A stretch of DNA of 64,000 nucleotides from Solen grandis (GCA_021229015.1 CM037790.1:58049997-58113996); one strand, 5' to 3'. Shown: positions 1-9,770, counted from the first letter of the stretch. Notes: a model not told the origin generated them from the sequence alone. Numbers and translations are program-made.

Positions 1-19
1 GGTAGAATTTCTTCTCCTC
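1..19 (-). CDS. FAM184A: FAM184 exon cut by the window edge (EEKKFY)
   Basis: The reverse complement of 1-19 follows an acceptor (aaatttcag) and reads E-E-K-K-F-Y. This continues in phase 0 from the exon at 569-686 and matches the conserved 'K-F-Y-Q-L-E-L' block that follows 'LIE' in vertebrate FAM184A. The exon continues to the left of the window. Confidence 0.75.
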
Positions 20-229
20 CTGAAATTTGACGATACAGACCAGGTTATAATCTTGGACGAAAGGAAGAATTTGTTTTAAAACATAATTTTCATAGACAAT
101 TTCTTCCACTTTCAAATGAAATGGGATTTCTTAATGTGCAAGTTCTGTCTAAACTGTTATTTGTGCGTGTGTGTTGCTGTTTATTCTTGTCTGAATTTCA
201 TGTGCAAAGAAAGCATAAATTTTCCTATA

Positions 230-385
230 GCAACATCCAGCGAATTACAGATGGAAGAAGACCTCAAGTGCACCATAAGCCTACCCTAAGCCAGCTGAAA
301 GACTTTCTCACATGGAAAATATGAGTGACCCTGCCAGGACTCAAACCCACAATGGTAAGGGGCCAAGTAGTAGAAAGTCAGCAAC
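230..385 (-). mobile_element. tRNA-derived SINE, second type, reverse copy
   Basis: The reverse complement carries 'gtgggtttgagtcctggc' (B-box region) and 'ccatgtgagaaagtctttc', matching the family at 10090-10262. It lies in the last intron of FAM184 seen here. Confidence 0.6.
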
Positions 386-568
386 TAGTATCTCTGGGTA
401 GATTATTGAACAACTGCTAGTACATGCAACTTTATTTTTACTTTCATGATATTTTTTTAACTGTTATATGAAATATTCGGTGGTATAAACAAAATCAAAA
501 GTATGTGTAAGATTAAAAATCACTTTGGATTTTGTAAATCTAAGATAATTAAAATACATTTGGCTTAC

Positions 569-686
569 AATCAAAGCTTTGACCCTCTCCTCCTTTTCCA
601 AGATGTTGTCCCTCAGTTGTTCGATGAGTTCAAGATCTTCCGGTCTAGACTCTCTGTTGGCATAGCGTTCCTCTGCCTCTTGTAGC
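569..686 (-). CDS. FAM184A: FAM184 exon (NRESRPEDLE block)
   Basis: This is a 118 bp exon. The acceptor is atgcag just above 686 and the donor is GTAAGC just below 569. It encodes LQEAEERYANRESRPEDLE and continues to VKALI. This is the best conserved block of the family: vertebrate FAM184A has a near-identical MRESKPED stretch at this point. It starts with one base that completes a Gly codon from the previous exon and ends in phase 0. Confidence 0.9.
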
Positions 687-689
687 CTG

Positions 690-1480
690 CATGAATTGTA
701 CATCAAGAATAAATAAGCACAGAATACACATTTGTGAGCACAGAGCTCTTTGACCACATTAAACTTACATGTAACCACAGAGTTCTTTGACTATAATAAA
801 CACATATGTTAATACAGAGCTCACTGAGCAAAGTACAGTCAAACCTGTCTTAAGCGACCAGTCAAGGGAATAATAGAAAGTGATGGCTTAACAAAAAACA
901 AAAGTTGTTGTTAACTGAAGGTTAAATATATACCAAAATGCCAGTTTAGTGATATTAAAACTGACCGCTATTTGCAGGTTGACCGCTTAATACAGGTGGC
1001 CGCTAATACAGGTTTAACTGTGTACACATATATAAACACGGACAGCTCTTTAACCACATTATACACATGTAACCACAGAGCTATATGACTTACACACATA
1101 TATGTAAGTACAGAATTATTTTACCATAGTATACATATATGTTAGCACAGAGCTCCTTGAGTTTTTTGACAAATTACACATATGTAAGTATGGACAGAAT
1201 TCTTTGACCACAAAATACACATGTAAACATTGAGTCTTTTGACCACAGTAAACACATATAAAAGCACAGAATTCTTTGACAAATTACACACATGTGTAAG
1301 TAAGCACAGATTTCATTGACAAATTACACACATAATGTAAGTAAGCTGAGTTCTTTGACCACAATATACACATATGTAAACATAGAGCTCTTTGACAACA
1401 GTAAACACACATGTAAGCACAGATTTCTTTGACAAATTATACATATGTGTAAGCAAGCACAGAGGTCTCTGAAAATACAG
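690..1480. repeat. Minisatellite in FAM184 intron, ~40-56 bp units
   Basis: Degenerate tandem copies combine 'acacatatgtaagcac' with 'agagctctttgaccac' or 'ttctttgacaaattac'. The array is interrupted by the MITE at 836-1020. It begins right beside the exon that ends at 686. Units vary in length, so this is an old array. Confidence 0.8.
836..1020. mobile_element. pogo/Tigger-like MITE, copy 1
   Basis: A 185 bp element with inverted ends: CAGTCAAACCTGT on the left and the complement of CAGTTAAACCTGT on the right. TA precedes it. The right flank reads TG, so that side of the TA duplication appears mutated. A second copy lies at 6296-6476. CAGT-type ends and TA duplication are typical of pogo/Tigger-class Tc1-mariner elements. 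It has no coding capacity. Confidence 0.7.
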
Positions 1481-1669
1481 TTTATAAAATATAACTATAG
1501 AAAAATTGCATTAAATTTAAAAAAAAATATCTTAGGATTGCTCATTAATTCCATCAGATTTACTTGTACATAAAAAAATAAATGAAAATTTGTAAAATTT
1601 ATGCAGAAAACCAATAAGGTTCAGGTAACAATATTTTCATCCAAGTGACTCATCAGAATATATACCTAC

Positions 1670-1816
1670 CCAATTTGTAACTCAGATATTTTGTCCTTCA
1701 GTATTTCCTGTGCCTCATTAAACTGTCGAACAAGTTCCTGAGATTCTCTCAAATGGTCTGCCTGCAGATTATCCATTGCTTTCTCCATCTTCTCATTCAG
1801 TTGTTTTTCTTTTATC
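1670..1816 (-). CDS. FAM184A: FAM184 exon
   Basis: A 147 bp exon with acceptor taatacag and donor GTAGGT. It encodes IKEKQLNEKMEKAMDNL, continuing through HLRESQELVRQF to KISELQIG. The HLRE segment aligns with the corresponding HLREK segment of vertebrate FAM184A. The first base completes an Arg codon from the exon at 2919-3103, and two bases remain for the next exon. Confidence 0.9.
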
Positions 1817-1888
1817 CTGTATTAGATACCATAAAAACATATTTATTTAATCTTTCTAACATTCTCTGTATGGTTATTTATTTAGAAA

Positions 1889-2112
1889 TTTGTTTGTTTG
1901 TTTATTGGATTTAACGTCCCACGACAGTATTTCTGTCATTTGGGGACGATGTCTACTTGAGACAGATATAGTGCTGCTACACTGCAGTATCACGCCATAG
2001 ACATGTGGCATGATACCACACCCAGTCACAAAATCCTGACACTGGGCCAACCAGTCCTGGAACTACCCTTATATGCTGAGCCCCAAAACAAGGGAGCTAT
2101 ACAAGTACCATT
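1889..2112 (-). mobile_element. SINE body, 5' truncated, reverse orientation
   Basis: The reverse complement shares the central and 3' parts of the intact SINE at 61884-62196: the block with 'ggtatcat..cacatgtctatggcgtgat', the 'cgtcccc' segment and a (caaa)n-type tail. The tRNA-like head is missing, which suggests 5' truncation during retrotransposition. Confidence 0.8.
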
Positions 2113-2589
2113 TTTTTATGATTAGAAAGTAGAGTATCATTTTGGGTGTTATATCGCAGAATAATGCACAGTATTAAGCTCAGATGTGCAGTTATCTATT
2201 CAAAAAGGTCAAAGGCATTTTGTTGATTATTAGAATTAAAGAGATATAACTTATCATATAATATTACCAATAATTCATAATATGATATCAAAAATAGCAT
2301 ACTGAATGGACCTTTCAAATGTTTACAGAAATTTTCAAATAAATTCACAGAATTATCCATTGGCTACACTGGAATATCATGCAATCAATGGTTAACCTGG
2401 TTTGCACAAAAGAGCATGTAGATTTCTTTGTAATAATGCTTTTTATCAGCTGACCTAGTCATGATAGGATAGGTAGGAAAACAATTCCTTGATGATAGGT
2501 AAAAGGGACAGGGCTTTTGATTGTATTAAACTGTAAACTCTGGAAAATTCAATGATGCTAGATACAATTTTATAATTAATACGTGTTTA

Positions 2590-2690
2590 CCAGTACCATT
2601 TTTTACAATTTTGGTCTGTCACAGCCAGGAATCAAAACCCACGACCTTCCGCTCCTGAGGCAGACTACAGATTGTTACATTGTTCATTCT
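2590..2690 (-). mobile_element. SINE head fragment (tRNA-like)
   Basis: The reverse complement contains 'gtctgcctcaggag' and 'cgtgggttttgattcctgg', which resemble the A-box-proximal and B-box parts of a tRNA-derived SINE. It is short and diverged. Confidence 0.4.
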
Positions 2691-2918
2691 CAATGTTGTC
2701 ATACATATATACACCAGCCACATACCTTTTGCCAAATCAGAAAAATAAATGGCAGTGAATAATCTTCTACAAGATTTCTATCCACATGAAGTGTTTCAGG
2801 AGTGTAATTTTAATATTTCATCACCAGATGCAGAATCCAAACTTCCCTAATAGAATAACATATATAGTTTCTTCCAGTAAATCACTAGTTGGGGACTGAA
2901 AAAACAACAAACACAAAC

Positions 2919-3103
2919 CTTATTTGATTCTGCGTTTCACTTTTAACTTTCTGTATTTCCTGTCTCTTGAAGTCTATTTCCTTGTTCAGATGATTGATTG
3001 AGGTCTGCAGTTTACCAGTATCTTCCTTCAGGTTGGTTATGTGCCTTTCACGTTGAGTGATCTCCCCTTGAAGATCTTCTACACGGAGAGCATGGTCCTT
3101 CTC
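2919..3103 (-). CDS. FAM184A: FAM184 exon
   Basis: A 185 bp exon with acceptor ttaaacag and donor GTTTGTG. It encodes EKDHALRVEDLQGEITQRER, continuing through NHLNKEIDFKRQEI to SETQNQIR. It aligns without gaps to the vertebrate segment holding 'KEH..RI.DLQEEL..RE' and 'LTKELEFKGKEI'. It starts in phase 0 and ends after two bases of an Arg codon. Confidence 0.92.
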
Positions 3104-3219
3104 CTGTTTAAGAATGGTAGCATTTTTTCTTGTTAATTAAATGTTTGTTAAGGTAATTCTCAGTTTAAATTGAATTAAACAAATTTACATTCTCCTTTAA
3201 AAGTTACCCATGTAGAGCT

Positions 3220-3352
3220 ACTGAAAACAAGAGTTTTCTTTGGAACATGTCTGTCACCTGCTGAAGCATGACAGAAAAAATGTGACAGACAGACAGACGA
3301 AGGAAAAGTGATCCCTATGCGTCACCTCTGCTTGAAGCAAGTAACACAAAAA
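3220..3352. repeat. Dispersed ~130 bp repeat ('cacctgctgaagcatgacag'), copy 1
   Basis: It contains 'gtcacctgctgaagcatgac', (acag)n-like text and 'aaaagtgatccctatgcgtc', and ends with a 'cacctctgcttgaagca' block that is an imperfect inversion of the start. Related copies lie at 4405-4537 and 5142-5303 in the following introns. Confidence 0.7.
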
Positions 3353-3614
3353 CTTATTCTGCTTTAAAATGGTTGCATTGGTTGTTTATCAAAAAAAATA
3401 TCTGTGGTAAAAAGCACCTTTGGTTGAGGCACATATATATTCAGCCTTTCCATTTCTCTTAAAGCAGTCAAATCCTATCAAGATAAAATAGTTAAAATCT
3501 CAACAAGTACATATCAAGGGCTTGGTGGGAAACTATTGTAAATTTATCTTTATGTATATGTAGTTACTATAGTTGAGCACAAAACCCTTGATAAGATATT
3601 GTAATCTTAATTAA

Positions 3615-3848
3615 CCCTTTCCCTCATATAGACTCATTTTGACGCACTCAATAGGTACCACATAAAGCCTGATCTGCAGAAAACCACACTTAAACCTTAC
3701 CAAATTTAATTATAAAGTCCTCATTTCCAGACCACTGAGGAGCAGCGAACAGCATAAAACCTGATCAGCCTGCGAGTTACTCGCAGGCTGATCTGGTTTT
3801 ATGTTGTTCGCATAGGTCTTTTCATGATTTCCTCTATGAGGGAAAGGG
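3615..3848. mobile_element. piggyBac-like MITE with central palindrome
   Basis: The terminal inverted repeats CCCTTTCCCTCATA (3615-3628) and TATGAGGGAAAGGG (3835-3848) match perfectly over 14 bp. They are flanked by TTAA at 3611-3614 and 3849-3852, the piggyBac-type duplication. The 234 bp body holds a second, internal inverted repeat (about 3752-3818) with arms 'cgaacagcataaaacc' and 'ggttttatgttgttcg' around 'gcctgcgagttactcgcaggc'-type text. There is no coding capacity. Confidence 0.85.
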
Positions 3849-3902
3849 TTAAAATCATTCAATAGATGAAGAGGTGTAAAAATGACTGCAGAACAGGCAG
3901 AC

Positions 3903-4030
3903 CTTCTGTCTGGATATCTCCACAGCCCTCTCTAGTTCCATGCGTGCTGCGGCTAGGTGAGCCTCGTGTTCCTTCTTCTTCCTCTCCATTTCAGCTAGGT
4001 GACTCTCAAGTAACTTGTTCTTCATTGTGT
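3903..4030 (-). CDS. FAM184A: FAM184 exon (MELERAVEIS block)
   Basis: A 128 bp exon with acceptor ttattccag and a weak donor, GTCTGCC. It encodes TMKNKLLESHLAEMERKKKE, continuing to LAAARMELERAVEISRQK. The AARMELERAVEIS stretch is nearly identical to 'AAKMELERSIDIS' in vertebrate FAM184A. The first two bases complete an Asp codon from the upstream exon. Confidence 0.93.
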
Positions 4031-4144
4031 CTGGAATAATGTACAATAAACACTTTACCTCATGAATATTCATAACGCCTTTCCCAGACCAAAGGTGGCT
4101 AGATTTTTTGCTGAGGCACCATAAAAGTAACATCAACAAGTAAC

Positions 4145-4400
4145 TGGTGTTGCACAAAACACGTGAGTCCCCTACCGATGAGGTTCATAATTTTTCCATT
4201 ACCATACCAACCAGAATTTGGTCCAAGAAAAAAAAACAAAGTGACATGCAAAATCTCCATACAGCCATCTACTCATATTCCAAGTTTCATATTATCTTAA
4301 ACAGTTTTTAAGTTATCCCATGTTCCAGATTTCCGGTCATTAGGACGGACAGAGAGACGAAGGGCAAACCTATAGTCTCCTCCAGTTTAAACACCGTAAG
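4145..4400. repeat. Dispersed repeat ('cacgtgagtcccctacc')
   Basis: It contains 'gtgagtcccctaccg', 'aaatctccatacagccatct' and a (ggacagacg) motif. A related copy lies at about 10853-11170. The family is unnamed; it is reported because it recurs within the window. Confidence 0.55.
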
Positions 4401-4404
4401 GGTA

Positions 4405-4537
4405 CTAACAGAGTGTTTTTTGGAAAACATGACTATGTCACCTGCTGATGCGTGACAGAAAAAATGTGATGACAAACAGACAGATGACGGAAAAGTGATC
4501 CCAATAAGGCACCTCTGCTTACAGCAGGTGACACAAT
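4405..4537. repeat. Dispersed ~130 bp repeat, copy 2
   Basis: It has the same blocks as 3220-3352 ('tcacctgctgatgcgtgac', 'gtgatcccaa', 'cacctctgcttacagcaggt'). The outer blocks cacctgctg and cagcaggtg form an inverted pair. Confidence 0.7.
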
Positions 4538-4693
4538 AAGTATAAAACTGTTGACAGGTAGATCTTTAAACAAAATGCAATTATTTTTTGTAAGTCTCTG
4601 TGAGTTATGTGGGTTAGTTTTCTACAAGTATTGTTACAGCTAGTAATATATTTAGAAGAATTCATTGCTATATATTTTAAGTACTTCTTTTAC

Positions 4694-4847
4694 CTTGGTC
4701 TTTTTCCAGTTGGGTTCTTTGATTCTTCAGTTCTTCCATCTTGATTTTCTCTGCCTGTGATCGAACACTCTCCATGGAAGACTTGTGTGCCGACATCTGG
4801 GCCTGCATATCTTCAATGTGACGATCTTGTAATGTTCGCTTCAACTC
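4694..4847 (-). CDS. FAM184A: FAM184 exon
   Basis: A 154 bp exon with acceptor gctgcag and donor GTAAAAG. It encodes ELKRTLQDRHIEDMQAQMSA, continuing to KMEELKNQRTQLEKDQ. It is coiled coil and matches the vertebrate segment 'LQSLKDAHRESMEGF' in position but only weakly in sequence. It starts in phase 0 and leaves one base for the exon at 3903-4030. Confidence 0.88.
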
Positions 4848-5141
4848 CTGCAGCAAAAGTACCAGAGTCCCATTATATTACTGGTAGTAATGATAGAAAA
4901 CAAAAAAAGAAATTGTATCACAATATTTATTTTCACATGATATCAATTCTGATAAAAACATTTTACTCATACGAAATGGGAATAAAAAAAAAAAATATCT
5001 ACATGTATCTTGAAAACAATATTGTACCTAACAGCATGTTTTTGAAGAGGATCAAGTAACAAAAATAGAATTATAACAGTGATATCATTAACTTACTGAA
5101 ATTCTGAATTGCAATATCCTTTAATTAAGCTTTCATAAAGG

Positions 5142-5303
5142 AAAACAAGAGCACTCTTTGGAAGACATGTATCACCTGCTGAAGCATGACAGAAAAAGTG
5201 TGACCGACAAACAGATGATGAAAAAGTGATCCCAATGTGTCACCTCTGCTTACAGCGTGATCCCAATGTGTCACCTCTGCTTACAGCAGGTGACACAAAA
5301 ATG
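5142..5303. repeat. Dispersed ~130 bp repeat, copy 3, with internal duplication
   Basis: Same family as 3220-3352. The ~32 bp block 'gcgtgatcccaatgtgtcac' plus 'ctctgcttaca' occurs twice in tandem near 5228-5286. Confidence 0.7.
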
Positions 5304-5984
5304 ATGATCTTAAAATAGCAGAAACATGATCTATATATAACTGTGACTACTCTGCAAAACTGCTATATCAGAGTTGACAAAACAAATCCCTGTCAGACAG
5401 AATTTTCAGTTTCCTGCTGTAAGTAAGTATGACCTTGACTTCATCTATCTCAAAAACTGTTACAGAAATCCGATTGAATGCAGGATTACCACGTCCTGCC
5501 TTGCGTTAACCAACCCAAATACTCATAATATTCTATCTCTCCCCACCCCCACACACACTGCTGATGTTCTTAACTCCACATGGACAGTCTCTAAAATGTA
5601 AAGTCATTTTTATTGGCTTAAATCTGTTCATGCTTAACACATTAAAATGTCGACTTGTTTGTATACTATTTTTGGTCAAAATGTAATAATGTAGAGCTGT
5701 TGTATTTCTGTGCGATTTTTGATAAAGCCCTGTGGGCAAAAATTCATAAAGTGTTGTTAATATTGTTCCCTATATGGAGCTTTAGAGAGATAGAAAATCC
5801 CATGGTTGATGAATGAAGAGTGACAGAACCAATTGACCATGGGTGTCAGATGATGGTGTAAGACAAGACAGGATGGGACAAGGCCTAAAGAGGAATGAAC
5901 AGAATGATTCCTATATAGCCTCAGTTTCTTTGAAGCGGGGGTATACATGTAATAAAAATTATCAAAACAACCAGCACTACTTAC

Positions 5985-6197
5985 ATCTAACTCATGGTTC
6001 TTCTGTTCATTCAGTTTGTTTACAGTCTCCTCATGCGTCACTTCCATGGTCTGTATCTTCTGCAGGTATTCCTCCGCAGCCTTCAAAAGGTCCTGTTCCA
6101 GACGTTTTCGCTCAGCCTCCATTTCCTGCCGCAACTTCTCTACCTCCTCCGCAGACTGCGACTCCTTATCATCCAATCTGCTTCTCATACTGGCAAG
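5985..6197 (-). CDS. FAM184A: FAM184 exon (longest seen, 71 codons)
   Basis: A 213 bp exon in phase 0 at both ends, with acceptor gtttctag and donor GTAAGTAG. It encodes LASMRSRLDDKESQSAEEVE, continuing through EMEAERKRLEQDLLKAAEEY to NKLNEQKNHELD. It is typical heptad coiled coil. A nearer AG (ccag at 6190-6192) was rejected as the acceptor because only the outer site keeps phase with the exon at 7172-7322. Confidence 0.9.
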
Positions 6198-6295
6198 CTA
6201 GAAACCAAATGTTGAGTGAAAATACAGTTTAACTTGTCAGAGTTAAACTTTTTTCTTTCTGAATATTCATGTACAAATTTATGCCTTGATAAATA

Positions 6296-6476
6296 CAGTC
6301 AAATCTGTCTTAAGCAGTCGGTCAAAGAAACAAGAGAATGTGTCTCTATAATAGAGGTTGTCACTAAAGGAAGGTTATTAAACATATAACAAAATGCTGG
6401 TTTGATAATATTAAGACTGGCTATTAAATGCAGGTTGGCTGCTTAATACAGGGAGCAGCTAATACAGGTTCTACTG
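6296..6476. mobile_element. pogo/Tigger-like MITE, copy 2
   Basis: 181 bp. The left end is CAGTCAAATCTGTC and the right end is the complement of CAGTAGAACCTGT. Perfect TA duplications lie at 6294-6295 and 6477-6478. The interior matches 836-1020, including the 'cttaatacag' and 'gctaatacagg' blocks. Confidence 0.78.
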
Positions 6477-6684
6477 TATAATTTTTTTTAACTTTAAATG
6501 ATGCATAAAACAATATTTTTTTTCTTGGCCAAGCAGACTGTGTCACAATATTGTATGAGCAATTGGAGCTACTGATCTTGATATAGTACATGTATTACTT
6601 AAGTATTTTCAAGCACTTGGGCTCTCTTCATTTCTGCTATCAAAATCTCCATCCTTAAGAATTAAATGTCATGTGTGTCAGAAG

Positions 6685-7100
6685 CTGAATGTTTTATGGA
6701 AGCGAGACCTTGTCAATGACAGCAGAAAACAGAAACAGACTATTTAAAGTTAAGAAGATTAGTGGGCACCAGATTCTGCAAAGGAAAGTCTTACACTGGT
6801 CTACTGACATTGACCAGCATTGTTCATATATAAGACAAGAAGGAGAAGGGTCAGGTGGTATGGCCATACAGTCAGAAAGAAATTGGATGACTGGGTTCAT
6901 AGCATCTGGGATTCATGGTCAGTTACTGAAACAAATTCCAGAGGCCGACCAAAGAAGACAAGGCATGCCACCCTGGAAGAAGACCAAGCTCTGCTGCATA
7001 TCAGCAAAGCAGATGCTCTGGATAGAGACAGATTGTGTAAGACTAGAAGGAAACATCCCACCCAGAGGAATGGATTCCAGAAGCTAACCAACAGATGATG
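6685..7100 (+). pseudogene. LINE reverse-transcriptase C-terminal fragment
   Basis: From 6689 one frame reads MFYGSETLSMTAENRNRLF, the 'YGSETW' block at the C-terminal end of many non-LTR reverse transcriptases. From about 6835 a second frame reads RRRVRWYGHTVRK, continuing to SRGRPKKT, the usual 'R..WxGH' and 'GRPK' tail. The two frames differ, so it is frameshifted as well as 5' truncated. It lies in an intron, antisense to FAM184. Confidence 0.8.
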
Positions 7101-7171
7101 ATGATAAGTGTGGCCTGAACTGAAACAGTTGGTCCAATTGTAAAAAGAAAGTGGTAACCATAGTAACATAC

Positions 7172-7322
7172 CTGTTTCATCAGATCCTGCACCTTGTTTT
7201 CCCATCCTGCCCGGGTTGCAATGATCTCCTCATCTTTCATGGCAGACAATTGTTCCAGGGCAGCTCTCATTTCCTTCTCTTTCTGCTCATTGATTTCCTC
7301 CCTCAGTTTGTTACACTCCCTC
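7172..7322 (-). CDS. FAM184A: FAM184 exon (ECNKLREE block)
   Basis: A 151 bp exon with acceptor tacttcag and donor GTATGTT. It encodes RECNKLREEINEQKEKEMRA, continuing to RAGWENKVQDLMKQ. It is collinear with vertebrate FAM184A 'RQECSKLREE' and 'WQKKVEDLLNQ'. The first base completes an Arg codon. Confidence 0.95.
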
Positions 7323-7615
7323 CTGAAGTAAGTAGCACAAAGAGTCATGTGATCAAATCAAGTGGTTGTGTTTTGTTTTTGTTTGGTGGTGATATACATC
7401 TAAGTTAGAGCATGCATGTTGATGATTTTAAAAAAACATTTTTTTTTTTTTTGCTTGGTGATGACATGTCTGTTGGAGAAAGCATTTTGATACTTTTACA
7501 GAACAATTATTTGACTATCATATAACTGATAAAGTGAGATGAAGTATATTAATATTGTACTGTTAAAGTGTATGTGTTTTTTTGTTGTTTTTTTTAAGAT
7601 GAAATATGTACAAGT

Positions 7616-7998
7616 CAAGTGAGGCTGTGTGTCCAAAGTGAGGCTGTTCAAAGTGAGGCTGTGTCACTGAAGTGAAGCTGTGAAGGTTGTTCAAAATTAA
7701 GCTGTGTGTCCAAAGTGAAGCTGTCAGTCCAAAGTGAGGCAGTGTGTTCAAAGTGAGGCTGCATGTCCAAAGTAAGGTGTGTGCCCAAAGTGAGGTTGTG
7801 TGTTAAAGACGAGGCTGTGTTACTGAAGTGAAGCTGTGTGTCCAGAGAGGCTGTGTGTCCAAAGTAAGGCTGTGTGTTCAAAACGAGGCTGCATACTTAA
7901 ATGTGGCTCTGTTACTGAAGTGAAGCTATGTATTCATAGTAGTTGTGTTCAAATGGAACTGTGAGTCTTAAAAAAGGAGTTGTGTGTCAAAATTGAGA
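7616..7998. repeat. ~19-21 bp minisatellite ('gtgaggctgtgtgtccaaa')
   Basis: About 18 degenerate copies of a ~20 bp unit lie head to tail. Some units carry 'tcactgaagtgaagctgtg'. The array stops about 10 bp from the splice donor of the exon at 8009-8130, so it forms the start of that intron on the minus strand. Confidence 0.9.
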
Positions 7999-8008
7999 CA
8001 GCACCTAC

Positions 8009-8130
8009 CTGACAGTATCCTGCCACTTGGAGTCCAACTGTGTGGTCAAGTCTGCCAGTCTCTGCTGTAACTCTGCCTTTGCTTCCTTCATCATGGCGTC
8101 ATGCTGCATGCGTGACTTCTCCAGCTCAGC
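8009..8130 (-). CDS. FAM184A: FAM184 exon
   Basis: A 122 bp exon with acceptor cttatccag and donor GTAGGTGC. It encodes AELEKSRMQHDAMMKEAKAE, continuing to LDSKWQDTVR. It aligns with the vertebrate stretch ending 'IKWTENLRQEC'. It starts in phase 0 and ends after two bases of the Arg completed by 7172-7322. Confidence 0.92.
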
Positions 8131-8389
8131 CTGGATAAGATATAGTGCCCAAAGTAATTACTACATATTTCCTAAATTTTACATCAAGTAATGTATAAGT
8201 AACCCTAAATGTCTTTATCTATTTTTATAAACATACAAAAAATAAATGTATATTTTGTAAGATGCATGTGTTTCTGTTCCATCAGGAAGAACCAGTCCTG
8301 GAAATGAAGCAGATGTAAAGAAGTGACACAGCTTTTCATTCTTTTAGAGTTGAAAGATTCAAAAGACTATGAGGCCATGCATGGCTGAC

Positions 8390-9210
8390 CTTGAACTAGA
8401 TAGGTATTCCTTGGAACACTTGTGTCACCAGCATTTGTCAGAGAAAAGGTGAGCATCAAATAATAAAAATTAAATTCATTTTGGTTCTACCATCAAGTTC
8501 TTACTATATATGATGCCAAAACTCTTGCAAAAAAAATCATCTCTATTTATCAGGATTTTGGTCTCCTATGTATTGCACTTCTACACCTCATCAGGTATCC
8601 ATGATGTAAGTTTGAAGTGCATCCACCACATAGTATTGAAGTTATGCTATTGACAAAACTCTTTTAACAAAATGCATTATAAGAGGTAGAGTTACAGTTC
8701 CTGAGCTTAGCACTTCTACACCATGATCCTAGTTTGGAGTGAATCAGTCATATAGTTTTACAGATCATAGAGCTATAGTTATGGGCCTTGTGCAATGCAC
8801 TGCTATATCACATAAGGTATTAATGTTTGGATTGAATCCATGCAATAGTGTTAAAGTTTGCTCCAGACAAGATAGTGCATCACCAACTCAGACTATGACA
8901 TTGTTCCATCAGGTATGAGCATGTTTTACAAAGTTACCTCCTCATATCAAAGGTACTAATATGTAACAATCCAGATAAAACAAGCTATGTTCGAATGAAC
9001 ACCATGCTCCCAAGAAGAGGGGCGGGGCCTTAGACCTTTGGGAGTCAAGGTAAATTAAAGGCCAAGGTCACCTGGTGCATGCACATGTGAAGTTTGGAGG
9101 TTGTAGGTGGAAGGACTTCCGTGTTGTGGTCAAGGTTAAAGTTTTGTGACAAACAGACAGACCAAAAGCAATGTAATCTGATCTATTGATCTGGGGCATA
9201 AAAACTTGAT
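8390..9210. repeat. Intron with old dispersed-repeat text
   Basis: No exon is seen. The stretch has the look of decayed bivalve dispersed repeats: 'tggaacacttgtgtcacc', 'ggggcggggcc', 'caaggtcacctggtgcatgc', 'gacaaacagacagacc'. Boundaries are not defined. Confidence 0.4.
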
Positions 9211-9316
9211 CTGCCTGCAACAGGCTAATCTGTTTCTTATGCTTGTCTTAAAGCTCATTTCCCCAACAACTCTCTATTAAATAGGAAAGAGTTTATTGTC
9301 TGTACATTTCCTGTAC

Positions 9317-9478
9317 CTGGAGAGATGAGGCTCGAGATTTCTCCTCCTTGTGGTCAGCTCTAGCTCGCTCCAACTGCTGCTGTAGTCGGCTGTTGGCATC
9401 TTTTAGGTTGTTTACCATACTTGTGGCTGATCCCAGGCCTTGCTCTGTATTCTGGATTATACTGTTTAGTCTGGCAAC
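9317..9478 (-). CDS. FAM184A: FAM184 exon (EQGLGSA block)
   Basis: A 162 bp exon in phase 0 at both ends, with acceptor ctgacag and donor GTACAGG. It encodes VARLNSIIQNTEQGLGSATS, continuing to LKDANSRLQQQLERARADH. It matches vertebrate FAM184A 'SEQGLGSAEGLIASLQDS' closely. This is one of the strongest identifiers of the gene. Confidence 0.95.
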
Positions 9479-9574
9479 CTGTCAGATAGGAGACCATAAA
9501 ATTGTAAGAGGACTTCTAACATCTGACTACCATTTTCAAATAGTTTGACAATCAATTTATACAAATATAGCAAC

Positions 9575-9770
9575 AACATCATGATTCCTGGCTGCAGAAG
9601 GTGTAGTAGACCAATGAAGACATGGTCTGCATGTATCAAGACCGACCTGAAAATGTGCAATCTGGCCAACGTTGATCTGCTGAACAGAGATGCAAAGAGA
9701 GCAGGTGTTGGACAGTGTAGCTACCTGCTGCCTACCCCACAACCTGAGACACTTGCAGCAGAAGAAAACT
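9575..9770 (+). pseudogene. LINE 3'-end fragment, second family
   Basis: The frame starting at 9545 reads RPMKTWSACIKTDLKMCNLA, continuing to DLLNRDAKRAGV and LPTP. This is the recurrent C-terminal tail of one group of animal non-LTR retrotransposons ('GRPKKTW..CV..DL...GL...D..DR..WR'). It is only about 65 codons and is truncated. It lies antisense to FAM184 in an intron. Confidence 0.75.

Noticed and set aside
6190..6192. Nearer AG as the acceptor of the 5985-6197 exon
   Set aside because: It would break phase with the exon at 7172-7322; the outer acceptor keeps phase 0 and has a better pyrimidine tract.
5843..6232. Plus-strand open frame of 129 codons
   Set aside because: It is the antisense shadow of the FAM184 exon at 5985-6197, which has splice sites and conserved protein sequence on the minus strand.
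7563..7881. Minus-strand frames rich in His, Thr and Leu
   Set aside because: They are translations of the ~20 bp minisatellite at 7616-7998.
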